Assembly (NCBI GenBank): GCA_002345025.1
Contig: DDUX01000057.1
Location: 1,470-65,469 of the forward strand
Reading direction: 5' to 3'
DNA from: Candidatus Accumulibacter iunctus
GTDB taxonomy: Bacteria; Pseudomonadota; Gammaproteobacteria; Burkholderiales; Rhodocyclaceae
Length of the DNA stretch: 64,000 nt
A model generated the notes under the pieces. That model saw only the letters and a list, made by a program, of their open reading frames with translations. It made no database searches and was not told the origin of the DNA. Position 1 is the first letter of the stretch; every line of letters begins with the position of its first letter. Of the stretch, positions 23,658 through 33,198 are shown in pieces. The position numbers and the translations under genes are program-made.

Positions 23658-24995
23658 CTACTGCAGCGCACCGGGTGACAGTGGCTTGCCCGGCGGCAAC
23701 GGCAGAGTCGTCGCCGGCAAGCGGAATTCCGCCGTTGGCGCGAGGCTCCGGCCGCGGGCGAATCCGGGCGCCTTCGCCCGGCCGCGCAGCGGCGAAGCCT
23801 GCGGCAACACGAAGGGCAGTCCGTCGATATCGAGCAGGGTCGCGACCTCGACGGAGTGGTTGCCGTCGTGGCGTCCCGGACCCTGCGGCACGAAAATTCC
23901 GCGCCCGACGAGCAGGTTGTTGATCGTCCACACCTCGGTCGCTGCCGGCAGGCGCTCGCTCCACACCTGCAGGAAGCGCCCGCCGGGCGTGTCGTCGACG
24001 AGGGTGTTGTGCGCCAGATAGAGCGCGTTGTCCGGCCAGCGCTCGCCTTCGGCGCCGTAGGAAACAACGACCGGATTGTCGGTCGTAGCGCTCTGCCCGA
24101 TGATGTTGCCAATGACCCAGGCAACCCCGCCATTCGGGAACTCGAGTTCGTACGAAGCGCTGCCGCCGGCGCCGTCGACGAGCAGGTTGTGGAGGATCGA
24201 ACTCTCACGCGCCCGCGACTTGATCAGGTGTCCGAGATGGCCCTGCTGAAAACGGCTGCCGCTGACCTTCAGGCGGGCAATCGTTCCGGCATAGAGCAGG
24301 TGATGCAGCGCGCCGGCATGGCGGGGCGCTGCGCCGAACTCGCTGTCTTCGACCTCGAGCACTGCATCGGCCGCGTTGCTCGTGAGAATGCCCATTTCGT
24401 TGTCGAAGAACGCGCAGCGGACGACCTTCAGATGCCCGCCCTCGAAGCGGATGCCGGCGCCGTTGCCGGCGGCGACGCGCGCACCGCGGAACTCGAGGTT
24501 GTCGATCGTCATCTGCGGGCTGCGTACCACCCACAGCGCCTTGCCCTCGGCGCTGTCGCCCTCGGCGACGAGGACCGGCCGCTTGCCGACGCCGCGAATC
24601 GTCAAGCGGTCCTGCATCCAGACGACGGCCTGGCGCCGGTATTCGCCCTGGCGAATCTCGATCGTGTCGCCGTCGCGCGCCAGTCGCGCCGCTTCGCTGA
24701 TGCTGCGCACCTGTTCCCGCTCGCCGACGACGATCGTCCGCCCGCTGGCGACTGTCGCCGGCTTGCCGTCGGGAGACGGCGGCTGACTGCCCGCACGCCC
24801 GACGACAGGGGCCTCGACCGGCGTCGCAGCGACCGCCGGCGTGGTCAGCGGCGGCCGCACGACCTCGAGCTTGCCCTGCTCGTTGCGGCGAATGCTGCCG
24901 AGTTCGGTCGGCGCCGGTGGCAGGCTGTCGGCGCCCAACGGGCTGGCGACTGCAGCCAGGGCGAGCATGGTGGCAACGAGCAGTCGCCGACTCAT
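23658..24995 (-). CDS. exported right-handed parallel beta-helix protein
   Basis: 445 residues. A signal peptide (RRLLVATMLALAAVASPLGA) leads to a proline-rich linker and then a long region of short imperfect repeats: VVGEREQVRSISEAARLARDGDTIEIRQGEYRRQAVVWMQ, LTIRGVG, MTIDNLEFRGARV, LKVVRCAFFDNEMGILTSN, LKVSGSRFQQGHLGHLI. These are the coils of a pectate-lyase-like beta-helix, residues about 85-370. Family members bind or cleave polysaccharides; no catalytic residues can be assigned. It converges on dsbD with a seven-base gap. Confidence 0.8.
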   Translation of the reverse strand: MSRRLLVATMLALAAVASPLGADSLPPAPTELGSIRRNEQGKLEVVRPPLTTPAVAATPVEAPVVGRAGSQPPSPDGKPATVASGRTIVVGEREQVRSISEAARLARDGDTIEIRQGEYRRQAVVWMQDRLTIRGVGKRPVLVAEGDSAEGKALWVVRSPQMTIDNLEFRGARVAAGNGAGIRFEGGHLKVVRCAFFDNEMGILTSNAADAVLEVEDSEFGAAPRHAGALHHLLYAGTIARLKVSGSRFQQGHLGHLIKSRARESSILHNLLVDGAGGSASYELEFPNGGVAWVIGNIIGQSATTDNPVVVSYGAEGERWPDNALYLAHNTLVDDTPGGRFLQVWSERLPAATEVWTINNLLVGRGIFVPQGPGRHDGNHSVEVATLLDIDGLPFVLPQASPLRGRAKAPGFARGRSLAPTAEFRLPATTLPLPPGKPLSPGALQ

Positions 24996-25086
24996 ACGTT
25001 CCGCTCTCGGATGCAGGCCGTCGCAGGCGGCAGCGCGCCCGGCTGGCACGTCGCCGGTCGCGGCGACAGCGGTGGCCGGCGGCGGC

Positions 25087-27018
25087 TCAGCACAGCTCGA
25101 CCTGCGCGCCCAGCTCGACGACACGGTTGGGCGGCAGCTTGAAGAACTCGGTCGCGGTATCGGCATTGCGAAACATCCAGTTGAACAGCGTTTGCCGCCA
25201 GTTTGCCATACGCGCAGGGTGTCCGGGCGGCAAACGGACGACCGTGTCGCGGCCGAGGAAAAAGGAGGTGGACATCAGGTCGAAGCTCAGTCCGTGCGCG
25301 GTGCAGGCTGCCAGTGCGCGCGGCAGGTCGGGCTCGTCCTTGAAGCCGTAGGCGACATGGACGCGGTAGAAGCCCTGGCCGAGCGGCTCGACGCGCACAC
25401 GCTCAGCCTCCGCGATGTGCGGAACATCGGCAGTCGCGACGTTGAGCACCACCACCCGCTCGTGCAGCACCTGATTGTGGTTCAGGTTGTGCAGCAGCGC
25501 ACGCGGCACGCCCTCGGGGTGCGCGGTGAGAAAGACGCCGCTGCCGCGCACCCGCTGCGGCCCGGCGAAGGCAATGCCGGCGATGAAGTCGGCGAGCGGT
25601 ATCGACTGCTGTCGCTGCCGCTCGGCGAGCAGCCGCCGACCCAGCCGCCAGGTCGACAGAAGAACGAAAACGCCGCCGCCGACGGCCAGCGGGAACCAGC
25701 CGCCGTCGACGATCTTGGTCACGTTCGCCGAGAAGAAGGCGAAGTCGACAATGAGGAAGAACCCCAGCAACAGCGCCGCGCGCTGCCAGCTCCACTGCCA
25801 CAGCACCCGCACGACGACGAAGGCGAGCAGCGTGTCGATCATCATCGTCAGGGTGACGGCAATGCCGTAGGCCGATGCCAGGTTGGACGACGAGCGGAAG
25901 CCGACGACGACGCCGATCACCGTCAGCAGCAGCAGCCAGTTGATGTTCGGCACGTAGATCTGGCCCTTTTCGCGTTCCGAGGTGAACCGCACCTGGATGC
26001 GTGGACAGTAGCCCAGCTGCATCGCCTGGCTGGTGAGCGAGAAGGCGCCCGAGATCACCGCCTGCGATGCGATCACCGTCGCCGTCGTGGCAAGGACGAC
26101 CAGCGGCAGTACCAGCCGCTCATCGGGAACGAGGCGAAAGAAGGGACTGCCGATGGCTTGCGGGTCAGCGAGGATCAGCGCGCCCTGGCCGAGGTAGTTG
26201 AGGTAGAGCAGCGGAAAGACGAAGCCGAACCACGCCCGCGTGATCGCCGGCCGGCCGAAGTGCCCCATGTCCGCGTACAGCGCTTCGCCGCCGGTGATCG
26301 CCAGCACGACCGAGGCCAGTGCAAGGAAGGCGGTGCCCGGCTGCCCGAGGCAGAAGGCGAGCGCGTACCAAGGATTGATCGCCGCCAGCACCGACGGATT
26401 GTGGATCACGTTCCAAAGCCCGAGCACACCGAGCGTCGCGAACCAGAACATCATCACCGGGCCGAAGAGCGCGCCGACGGCCGCGGTGCCGTGGCGCTGG
26501 AAGACGAAGAGCAGGACGAGAATGGCGACGGTGATCGGCAGGACATAGGGCTTGAGCAGCGGGGTCACCACTTCCAGCCCCTCGACCGCCGACAGCACCG
26601 ACATCGCCGGCGTGATCACGGCATCGCCGTAGAACAGCGCCGCACCGAAGATACCCAGCGCCGACATCAGCCAGAGAACCTTCGGCGTCGCGTTCGCCGT
26701 TCGCAGCGCCAGCGCCGTCAGCGCCATGATGCCGCCCTCGCCCCGGTTGTCGGCGCGCATGATGAAGAGGACGTACTTCAGCGAGACCGTGATCGTCAGC
26801 GCCCAGAAGACCAGCGAGAGGATTCCGAGGACATTGCCGGCGCTGGGCAGCAGCGGGTGATGGCCGCCGAATACCTCCTTCATCGTATACAGCGGGCTGG
26901 TCCCGATGTCACCGAAGACGACCCCCATCGCTGCCACGGCAGTCGCCGCCAGACCCGATCGGCGCTCGCCGCCCGCTGCATCCGCTGCCGCCACTTCGGT
27001 TCCCACCCTGTTCCTCAT
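25087..27018 (-). CDS. kup: low-affinity potassium transport protein Kup
   Basis: 643 residues from the ATG at 27018. The KUP/HAK family signature is complete: GVVFGDIGTSPLYTMKEVFGG, SLKYVLFIMRADNRGEGGIMALTALAL, FGAALFYGDAVITPAMSVLSAVEGLE, and GGEALYADMGHFGRPAI. About twelve hydrophobic helices are followed by a cytoplasmic C-terminal domain of about 170 residues. It imports K+ with protons. It is divergent from the CorA-family gene at 27190, the two cation transporters sharing a 171-base intergenic region. Confidence 0.95.
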   Translation of the reverse strand: MRNRVGTEVAAADAAGGERRSGLAATAVAAMGVVFGDIGTSPLYTMKEVFGGHHPLLPSAGNVLGILSLVFWALTITVSLKYVLFIMRADNRGEGGIMALTALALRTANATPKVLWLMSALGIFGAALFYGDAVITPAMSVLSAVEGLEVVTPLLKPYVLPITVAILVLLFVFQRHGTAAVGALFGPVMMFWFATLGVLGLWNVIHNPSVLAAINPWYALAFCLGQPGTAFLALASVVLAITGGEALYADMGHFGRPAITRAWFGFVFPLLYLNYLGQGALILADPQAIGSPFFRLVPDERLVLPLVVLATTATVIASQAVISGAFSLTSQAMQLGYCPRIQVRFTSEREKGQIYVPNINWLLLLTVIGVVVGFRSSSNLASAYGIAVTLTMMIDTLLAFVVVRVLWQWSWQRAALLLGFFLIVDFAFFSANVTKIVDGGWFPLAVGGGVFVLLSTWRLGRRLLAERQRQQSIPLADFIAGIAFAGPQRVRGSGVFLTAHPEGVPRALLHNLNHNQVLHERVVVLNVATADVPHIAEAERVRVEPLGQGFYRVHVAYGFKDEPDLPRALAACTAHGLSFDLMSTSFFLGRDTVVRLPPGHPARMANWRQTLFNWMFRNADTATEFFKLPPNRVVELGAQVELC

Positions 27019-27139
27019 GAGGCACGCACGATTCCCGGCCAGGCGTGTCGCCGACGGCCGGCTGCCACCGGACGTCACCGGCCACCCGACCGATCACCGC
27101 AAGCGGCGGTGAAACGCCCAACGGTCCCTTCCCGAGGCG

Positions 27140-27145
27140 TACAAT
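27140..27145 (+). promoter_or_regulatory. candidate -10 box of the CorA-family gene
   Basis: TACAAT lies 45 bases before the ATG at 27190 in the otherwise GC-rich kup/corA gap. No good -35 hexamer is seen 16-18 bases upstream, so an activator may be needed or the call may be wrong. Confidence 0.35.
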
Positions 27146-27189
27146 AGCCGTTTTGTCGCGCCTTGCCCAGCCTCTTCGGGAGCATCGCC

Positions 27190-28566
27190 ATGAACCAGGA
27201 ATACACGAGGCCGGCCGAACCGGAGACCCTGCACCAGCGCCTCGCGGAGGTCCATCTCACCGAGGTGCGTTCGCTGCTGTCGCTGCAGAAGCTCGTCGAG
27301 GATCTGGTGCACGAGCAGGGAGCCGGCGAGCATGAAGGCGTCGACAGCGAGCTCGAGCAGCAGTACCGCCGGGAACTGCGGCACAAGCTGAAGCTGATGC
27401 CGGCGCGTGAAGTCGCTTACATCATCGAGTCGCTCGACGCCGCCGAGCGACTCGTGGTCTGGGAAGAGGTCAAGGAAGGTGCCGACGCGATCCTCGCCCT
27501 GCTTCCCGACGACGTTCTCGAGGAACTGATCGACGACAGCCACTATCGCAACGAGAAGATGGCGATCACCGCCTTCGAGCTGCGCGACGGCCGGCTGCGC
27601 CAGATTGCGGTCAACGGACCCGACGATCTGGCGAACGTCAAGCCGATCTGGATCGACCTGATTGCGCCGACGAAGAAGGTCCGTGGCTGGATGAGCCGGA
27701 TGTTCGACGTCGACGTGCCCGACCCCGGCAATCTGACCGACCTCGAGGCGAGCGCCCGCTTCTACGTCGACGATGAAGGGCATACCCACCTGCACTCGGA
27801 TTTCCTGCTCGATACGCGGGAAGAGTCGCGCAACGTTCCGGTGGCAATGATTCTCCACGACCAAGTGCTGTTCACCGTGCGCAGCGAGGAACTGCCGGTG
27901 TTCCGCCTGCAGCGGGCACGCGCGCGCACCCGCCCCGGCTATGTCAGCAACGGCACCGACGTGCTGATCGACCTCTACGCGGCTGACGTCGAATACTCGG
28001 CGAGCGCGCTCGAAGACATGTACGGCGAGCTCGACCGCATCGGCCGGCAGGTTCTGCGCTCGCATACCAGCGACCAGGAGGCATCGAGAATCCTGGTGGC
28101 GATCTCGGAAGCCGAGGACCTCAATGCCCGCACCCGCCGCAGCGTCCTCGATGCCCGCCGCGGCCTGTCCTTTCTGCTGCGTGGCAAGTTCCTTTCGGAA
28201 ACGCAGCATGCCGATGTGCGCGAGATCCTGCGCGACATCGAATCGCTCGACGGCCATACGGCCTTTCTCTTCAACAAGATCAACTTCCTGATGGACGCCA
28301 CCGACAGCGCGATCAACATCAACCAGAACAAGGACATCAAGCGGCTGACGGTGCTCAGCGTCATCTTCATGCCGATCAACGTCCTCGCCGGCATGGGCGG
28401 CATGTCGGAGTTCTCGATGATGACCGAGGGAATCCCCTGGCCGGTCGCGTACGCGGGCTTTGCCTGCTCGATGGTGGCGATCGGCGCCCTGACCTACTAC
28501 GGCCTGCGCCACTTCGAACGGCGCCGCGCCGCCGGCCATCAGTTGGCGCCGCAGCACGCCGACTGA
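27190..28566 (+). CDS. CorA-family divalent cation transporter with a divergent GMN region
   Basis: 458 residues. A large N-terminal cytoplasmic domain and two C-terminal transmembrane helices give the CorA layout; the helix before the pore reads HTAFLFNKINFLMDATDSAININQNKDIKRLTVLSVIFMPINVLAG. The signature YGMNF after the first membrane helix is replaced by AGMGGMSEFSMM (near residue 400), keeping GM but not the asparagine. The N-terminal helices also contain a MgtE-like stretch (KLMPAREVAYIIESLDAAERLVVWEEV). It probably moves Mg2+ or another divalent ion, but selectivity is uncertain. Confidence 0.8.
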   Translation: MNQEYTRPAEPETLHQRLAEVHLTEVRSLLSLQKLVEDLVHEQGAGEHEGVDSELEQQYRRELRHKLKLMPAREVAYIIESLDAAERLVVWEEVKEGADAILALLPDDVLEELIDDSHYRNEKMAITAFELRDGRLRQIAVNGPDDLANVKPIWIDLIAPTKKVRGWMSRMFDVDVPDPGNLTDLEASARFYVDDEGHTHLHSDFLLDTREESRNVPVAMILHDQVLFTVRSEELPVFRLQRARARTRPGYVSNGTDVLIDLYAADVEYSASALEDMYGELDRIGRQVLRSHTSDQEASRILVAISEAEDLNARTRRSVLDARRGLSFLLRGKFLSETQHADVREILRDIESLDGHTAFLFNKINFLMDATDSAININQNKDIKRLTVLSVIFMPINVLAGMGGMSEFSMMTEGIPWPVAYAGFACSMVAIGALTYYGLRHFERRRAAGHQLAPQHAD

Positions 28567-28600
28567 GCCGCGGCGGGCGCAGGCCGCCGCGCGGCCGTCC

Positions 28601-29881
28601 TCACCAGGTGCGAAAGACTGCCTCGGCGGCGGCGACCGTCGTCGCGATGTCGTCGGCGGCATGCGCGGCCGAGACGAAGCCTGCTTCGAAAGCCGACGGA
28701 GCGAAGTAGTGGCCGGCATCCAGCATGGCGTGGAAGAAGCGCCTGAAGCCCTGCTGGTCCGACTGCATCACTTCGGCGTAGGTCTGCGGGCAGGCGGCAG
28801 TGAAGTAGATGCCGAACATGCCGCCGATCGACTGCGCCGAAAACGGCACCCCGTACCGGCCAGCAGCCGCAGCGAGGCCATCGCAGAGACCGCGCGTGCG
28901 TGTCGCCAGTTGCTCGTGGAAGCCTTCCGTCTGCAGCAGCCGGAGCGTCGCCAGGCCGGCAGCGACCGCCACCGGGTTGCCCGACAGCGTGCCCGCCTGG
29001 TACACCGGGCCGAGTGGCGCGATGCGGGCCATGATGTCGCGCCGACCCCCGAAGGCGCCGACCGGCATGCCGCCACCGATCACCTTGCCGAGCGTCGTCA
29101 GGTCCGGCGTGATGCCGTAGAGGCCCTGCGCGCCGCGCGGACCGACACGAAAGCCGGTCATCACCTCGTCGAAGATCAGCACCGCGCCATGCCGGCTGCA
29201 CAGCTCGCGCAGCGTCTGCAGGAAAGGCGGGCGCGGCGCGATCAGGTTCATGTTGCCGGCAACCGGCTCGACGATCACTGCCGCGATGCTCTCGCCATGT
29301 GTCTTGAACGCCGCGGCGACCTGCTCGCTGTCGTTGTAGTCGAGGACCAGGGTGTGCTGCGCCAGATCGGCGGGAACACCGGCCGAACTCGGGTTGCCGA
29401 GCGTCAGCAGCCCTGACCCTGCCTTCACCAGCAGGCTGTCGGAGTGACCGTGGTAGCAGCCCTCGAACTTGAGCAGCAGGTCGCGGCCGGTGAAGCCGCG
29501 CGCCAGGCGAATGGCGCTCATCGTCGCCTCGGTACCGGAACTGACGAGGCGCACCATTTCGAGCGATGGCAGCAGCATGCACAGCAGCTCCGCCATCTCG
29601 ATCTCGCTCTCGGTCGGCGCCCCGAACGACAGTCCGGCGAGCGCCGCCTCGCGGACGGCGCCGACCACCTCGGGATGAGCATGACCGAGGATCAGCGGTC
29701 CCCAGGAGCCGACATAGTCGATGTAGGTGGCACCATCGGCGTCAGTGACGCGCGCCCCGGCACCGGCAACGAAGAAGCGCGGCGTGCCGCCGACCGAGCG
29801 AAACGCCCGCACCGGCGAATTGACGCCACCCGGGATGTGCTCTTGCGCACGTTCAAACAGTTGCTGATTGCGGGAACTCAC
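28601..29881 (-). CDS. hemL: glutamate-1-semialdehyde 2,1-aminomutase
   Basis: 426 residues. A PLP enzyme that makes 5-aminolevulinate in the C5 route of heme synthesis. Recognisable segments are [25 protein letters not shown] at the start, [24 protein letters not shown], and the PLP lysine in [19 protein letters not shown]. The family N-terminus dictates a GTG start at 29881, with GAGGA eight bases upstream. That start lies 29 bases inside thiE, so translation is coupled to it. It is the last gene of thiD-thiE-hemL. Confidence 0.95.
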   Translation of the reverse strand: MSSRNQQLFERAQEHIPGGVNSPVRAFRSVGGTPRFFVAGAGARVTDADGATYIDYVGSWGPLILGHAHPEVVGAVREAALAGLSFGAPTESEIEMAELLCMLLPSLEMVRLVSSGTEATMSAIRLARGFTGRDLLLKFEGCYHGHSDSLLVKAGSGLLTLGNPSSAGVPADLAQHTLVLDYNDSEQVAAAFKTHGESIAAVIVEPVAGNMNLIAPRPPFLQTLRELCSRHGAVLIFDEVMTGFRVGPRGAQGLYGITPDLTTLGKVIGGGMPVGAFGGRRDIMARIAPLGPVYQAGTLSGNPVAVAAGLATLRLLQTEGFHEQLATRTRGLCDGLAAAAGRYGVPFSAQSIGGMFGIYFTAACPQTYAEVMQSDQQGFRRFFHAMLDAGHYFAPSAFEAGFVSAAHAADDIATTVAAAEAVFRTW

Positions 29882-30515
29882 GTGGCTTGTCCTCGAACAG
29901 GGATTGATAGGCGGCGGCACGCGCCTGCACGTCGGCGGCCGCGAAAAGGTCGCTGATCACCGCCAGCATGTCGGCTCCGGCAGCGAGCAGCGGCGGCGCG
30001 TTGCCAAGCGTGATGCCGCCGATGGCACAGCTCGGCACAGCGAGTTCGGCACGGCAGCGGGCAAACAGCGACAGCGCCGCCGGACGCGCCAGCGGCTTGG
30101 TCGCCGACGCATGCACAGAACCGAAGGCAACGTAATCGGCCCCGGCCGCAACCGCCGCCCGGGCACGTTCGAAATCGCCGTAACACGAGGCGCCGAGCAG
30201 GCAGCCGGCGGGCAGCGCCTGGCGGGCGAACTGCAGGTCGCCGTCGCCGGCTCCGAGGTGTACCCCGTCGGCACCGACCGACAGCGCCAGCGCCAGATCG
30301 TCGTTGATCAGCAGACGAGCGCCATACGCGCGGCACAGGCGGCGCAGCGCGCTCGCGGTCGCCAGCCGGCTGGCGGCATCGGCGTCCTTGTCCCGATACT
30401 GGACGAGCACCACCCCACCGCGCAGTGCCGCCTCGACGACGGCGAGATCGCCGCCAGCGCCGAGCCCGGGCGGGGTGATCGCGTAGAGGCCCCGCAGCGG
30501 CTGCCGTTCAGCCAT
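29853..30515 (-). CDS. thiE: thiamine-phosphate synthase
   Basis: 220 residues. It joins HMP pyrophosphate and the thiazole phosphate to give thiamine phosphate. The TIM-barrel motifs are present: [63 protein letters not shown] and [26 protein letters not shown]. The ATG at 30515 lies within the last eight bases of thiD. The gene runs 29 bases into hemL. No TPP riboswitch was recognised before the operon. Confidence 0.95.
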   Translation of the reverse strand: MAERQPLRGLYAITPPGLGAGGDLAVVEAALRGGVVLVQYRDKDADAASRLATASALRRLCRAYGARLLINDDLALALSVGADGVHLGAGDGDLQFARQALPAGCLLGASCYGDFERARAAVAAGADYVAFGSVHASATKPLARPAALSLFARCRAELAVPSCAIGGITLGNAPPLLAAGADMLAVISDLFAAADVQARAAAYQSLFEDKPREFPQSATV

Positions 30516-31380
30516 CGAGCGCAGCGCGACGCTGCCGGGCGGCAAAGAAGCGATCGGGAACGAACTGCCCCTTTCCAGGCCGAAAACCCGCCGCCAGCGA
30601 CTGCCAAGTGTAGTCCTGCGCGACCGCGACCGCCTCGTCCACCGCCAGACCGCAAGCCAGGCTGGCGGCGATTGCCGAGGCCAGGGTGCAACCCGAGCCG
30701 TGGTAGCTGCCGGGCAATCGATCCCAGGCATCGCTGCGCACCAGCCCGAGGCCACGCCGATGGAGCGTGTTGATCACGCGCTCGGTGTTGCTGTGGGTAC
30801 CGGTGAGCAGCACGTACTGGCACCCGAGAGCAAGCAGCTTCTGCGCACACTCGGCAAGCGCCGGCTGCTGCGCCTCGCCGCCATCATCGGCAGCCGCGTC
30901 GAAACCATCAGCCGCCTCCGCCAGGCGACGCGCCTCGAGCGAGTTCGGGGTGAGGATCGTCGTCAGCGGCAGCAACAGCTCGCGCAGGCCGGCGATCATC
31001 TCGTCGTCGGCCAGTTCGTCACCCCTGCCGGACGCGAGGACCGGGTCGAGGACCAGCGGTATGGCCGGGTAGTCGGCGACGATGCCGGCAATCACGGCGA
31101 TGTTCTCGATGCTGCCGAGAAGCCCCATCTTGAACGCCGCCACCGGCATGTCCGCGAGCAGCGTCCGCGCCTGCTCCTCGACGCAGTCGGCGGGGACGGC
31201 GAGAACGCTGCCGACGCCGACCGTATCCTGGACGGTCAGCGCCGTCATCACCGACAACGGGTAGCAGCCCAACGCGGAGAGGGTCATCAGGTCGGCCTGC
31301 ATGCCGGCACCGCCGGTCGGATCGCTGGCGGCAAAGGTGAGGACGATCGGCGGCGACGGCGGTGCGGAGCGCGGGTTCAT
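30508..31380 (-). CDS. thiD: hydroxymethylpyrimidine/phosphomethylpyrimidine kinase
   Basis: 290 residues. A ribokinase-fold enzyme that phosphorylates HMP twice for thiamine synthesis. Motifs: [40 protein letters not shown] at the start, [14 protein letters not shown] in the middle, and [25 protein letters not shown] with the anion-hole glycines near the end. An insertion rich in A, D and G (near residues 165-180) is unusual but lies in a loop. It is the first gene of the thiD-thiE-hemL operon and is divergent from rubredoxin. Confidence 0.95.
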   Translation of the reverse strand: MNPRSAPPSPPIVLTFAASDPTGGAGMQADLMTLSALGCYPLSVMTALTVQDTVGVGSVLAVPADCVEEQARTLLADMPVAAFKMGLLGSIENIAVIAGIVADYPAIPLVLDPVLASGRGDELADDEMIAGLRELLLPLTTILTPNSLEARRLAEAADGFDAAADDGGEAQQPALAECAQKLLALGCQYVLLTGTHSNTERVINTLHRRGLGLVRSDAWDRLPGSYHGSGCTLASAIAASLACGLAVDEAVAVAQDYTWQSLAAGFRPGKGQFVPDRFFAARQRRAALDG

Positions 31381-31423
31381 GAAGGGACGAGGGCGTCGGC
31401 TTTCGGTGTCGGAGGAGAAACCC

Positions 31424-31453
31424 TTGGCATCAACACCGGGGTTTGGCTAGAAT
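31424..31453 (+). promoter_or_regulatory. sigma-70 promoter of the rubredoxin gene
   Basis: TTGGCA (31424-31429) and TAGAAT (31448-31453) are 18 bases apart. Transcription would start near 31460, about 40 bases before the rubredoxin ATG. The same transcript may continue into pilG, 95 bases after rubredoxin, although a TATAGT hexamer at 31699-31704 could be a separate -10 for the pil cluster. Confidence 0.55.
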
Positions 31454-31498
31454 CGATGCGTTTCCCGGCCGATTTTACTCGAAATTCCATACACCCCC

Positions 31499-31687
31499 AT
31501 GACTAGCACGAGCGACGAGCGGTATCAGACCTGGATGTGTCTCACCTGCGGCTTCATTTATGACGAAGCGGCCGGCCTGCCCGACGACGGCATTGCGGCC
31601 GGCACGCGCTGGCGTGATGTGCCGATCAACTGGACCTGCCCGGAGTGCGGGGCGCGCAAGGAAGACTTCGAAATGGTCGAAATCTGA
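31499..31687 (+). CDS. rubredoxin
   Basis: 62 residues. Both iron-binding cysteine pairs are intact: MCLTCGFIYDEAAG (C-x2-C) and WTCPECGARKEDFE (C-x2-C), with the conserved aromatic and acidic residues around them. It carries one electron at a time in the cytoplasm. In many beta- and gammaproteobacteria rubredoxin sits next to thiamine and hem genes and near pil genes, as here. Confidence 0.95.
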   Translation: MTSTSDERYQTWMCLTCGFIYDEAAGLPDDGIAAGTRWRDVPINWTCPECGARKEDFEMVEI

Positions 31688-31782
31688 AGACAATGCGGTA
31701 TAGTACCGGCAGCAGGAAATGATGAGGATTCCGGGGCTTGCACAGGCTTGCATGATTACCCGGAACGTACTGGAGGAGAGAG

Positions 31783-32178
31783 TTGCCTGAAGCTGACAAG
31801 CTGCGCGGTGTCAAGGTGATGGTCATCGACGACAGCAACACGATACGGCGCAGCGCCGAGATCTTCCTCGTGCAGGCTGGCTGCCAGGTGCTGCTGGCCG
31901 AGGACGGTTTCGACGCGCTGGCGAAGGTCGCTGATCACCAGCCGGAAGTGATCTTCTGCGATATCGTGATGCCGCGACTCGACGGCTACCAGACCTGCGC
32001 CCTGATCAAGAAGAATCAGCGTTTTCGCTCGACACCGGTGATCATGCTGTCCTCGCGCGACGGTCTCTTCGATCGTGCTCGTGGCCGCATGGTCGGCTCG
32101 GACCATTATCTGACGAAACCGTTCACCAAGGACAGCCTGCTGCAGACCGTCGCCGCCTTCGCGCCGGCGCCGGCCTGA
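31783..32178 (+). CDS. pilG: twitching-motility response regulator PilG
   Basis: 131 residues, a stand-alone receiver domain. The phospho-acceptor aspartate is in VIFCDIVMPRLDGY, the acidic pair in VMVIDDSNTIRR, and the lysine in YLTKPFTKDSL. The frame starts at a TTG (31783) with GGAGGAGAG directly upstream; no ATG gives a complete domain. PilG takes phosphate from the ChpA kinase and promotes pilus extension. It leads the pilG-H-I-J-chpA cluster. Confidence 0.9.
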   Translation: MPEADKLRGVKVMVIDDSNTIRRSAEIFLVQAGCQVLLAEDGFDALAKVADHQPEVIFCDIVMPRLDGYQTCALIKKNQRFRSTPVIMLSSRDGLFDRARGRMVGSDHYLTKPFTKDSLLQTVAAFAPAPA

Positions 32179-32228
32179 GCGAACAGCAGCGTGTCGACCG
32201 ATACGGGTACCTGCAGAGGCTGGACGCG

Positions 32229-32591
32229 ATGACCATCAGGAAGATCCTCGTTGTTGATGATTCACCGACCGAACGCTATGTCCTTGGTGAACTGCTGACG
32301 AGCAACGGTTATCAGGTCATTACCGCAGAAAACGGCGAGGAAGGAATCGCCAAGGCGAGAAGCGAGATGCCCGACCTGATCCTGATGGATGTCGTCATGC
32401 CGGGACTCAATGGCTACCAGGCAACGCGGACGCTGACCCGCGACCCGACGACGCGCAGCATACCGGTCATCGTGTGCACGACGAAGGGCCAGGAAACCGA
32501 CAAGATCTGGGGATTGCGTCAGGGCGCCCACGATTACATGGTCAAGCCCGTGAATGGCCCGGAATTGCTGGCCAAGATCGCAGCGCTCTGA
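32229..32591 (+). CDS. pilH: twitching-motility response regulator PilH
   Basis: 120 residues, a single receiver domain: ILVVDDSPTERYVLGELLTSNGYQV, the phosphorylation site in LILMDVVMPGLNGYQ, and DYMVKPVNGPEL. In Pseudomonas PilH opposes PilG or acts as a phosphate sink and favours retraction. It lies 50 bases after pilG and 18 before pilI. Confidence 0.92.
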   Translation: MTIRKILVVDDSPTERYVLGELLTSNGYQVITAENGEEGIAKARSEMPDLILMDVVMPGLNGYQATRTLTRDPTTRSIPVIVCTTKGQETDKIWGLRQGAHDYMVKPVNGPELLAKIAAL

Positions 32592-32609
32592 AAAGACGGT
32601 AGCCGAGGA

Positions 32610-33119
32610 ATGACCAAGAAGATCAGACTACATGAGTTTCAGTCCTACCTCGCAGCACGTCTTGCCGGCACCAGTACGCAGACGGCTGCCGGACTGCTTG
32701 GCATGCAGGCGGGTTCGGAGTACTGGCTGCTCGATCTGGCCGACTCGGGCGAGATCGTCCCGCTGACGACGCTGACGACGGTTCCGCTGACCAAGCCGTG
32801 GTTCGCAGGCCTGGCCAACATCCGCGGCAATCTGTACTCGGTGGTCGACCTGTCGGCCTTCGTCGGCAAGGAAGTGACGCCCCGCAACAGCAGCTCGCGG
32901 CTGCTCCTGATCGGCACCCGACATGGCAGCAACGCCGCCCTGCTGGTAAACCGCATGATCGGTCTTCGCAATGTGGACGCGCTGACGCCCGAAACTGCGA
33001 CCGATGACGCCCCGGCCTGGGCGCCGGAGCTCTATGCCGACAACGAGGGCCGTCGCTGGAGGAAACTCAAGGTGCGCGAACTGCTGGCCGACGAGAACTT
33101 CATGGACATAGCCGCTTGA
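32610..33119 (+). CDS. pilI: CheW-like adaptor PilI
   Basis: 169 residues of a CheW domain. The core pattern includes LLGMQAGSEYWLLDLADSGEIVPLTTLTTVPLTKPWFAGLANIRGNLYSVVDLSAFVG. It couples the PilJ receptor to the ChpA kinase at the inner membrane. The next gene, pilJ, begins 79 bases later. Confidence 0.92.
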   Translation: MTKKIRLHEFQSYLAARLAGTSTQTAAGLLGMQAGSEYWLLDLADSGEIVPLTTLTTVPLTKPWFAGLANIRGNLYSVVDLSAFVGKEVTPRNSSSRLLLIGTRHGSNAALLVNRMIGLRNVDALTPETATDDAPAWAPELYADNEGRRWRKLKVRELLADENFMDIAA

Positions 33120-33198
33120 GCGGCGGCAGCTCACGGACACACGCAGCACGTGACGACGAGCCTGTTCTTCGTCGAGGCAACGTAACCGGAGGAGGAAG

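Noticed and set aside
31381..31498. TPP riboswitch before thiD
   Set aside because: The conserved CUGAGA and GAUCUGGAUAAUGCCAGCGUAG-type elements were not found on the minus strand in the 118-base gap.
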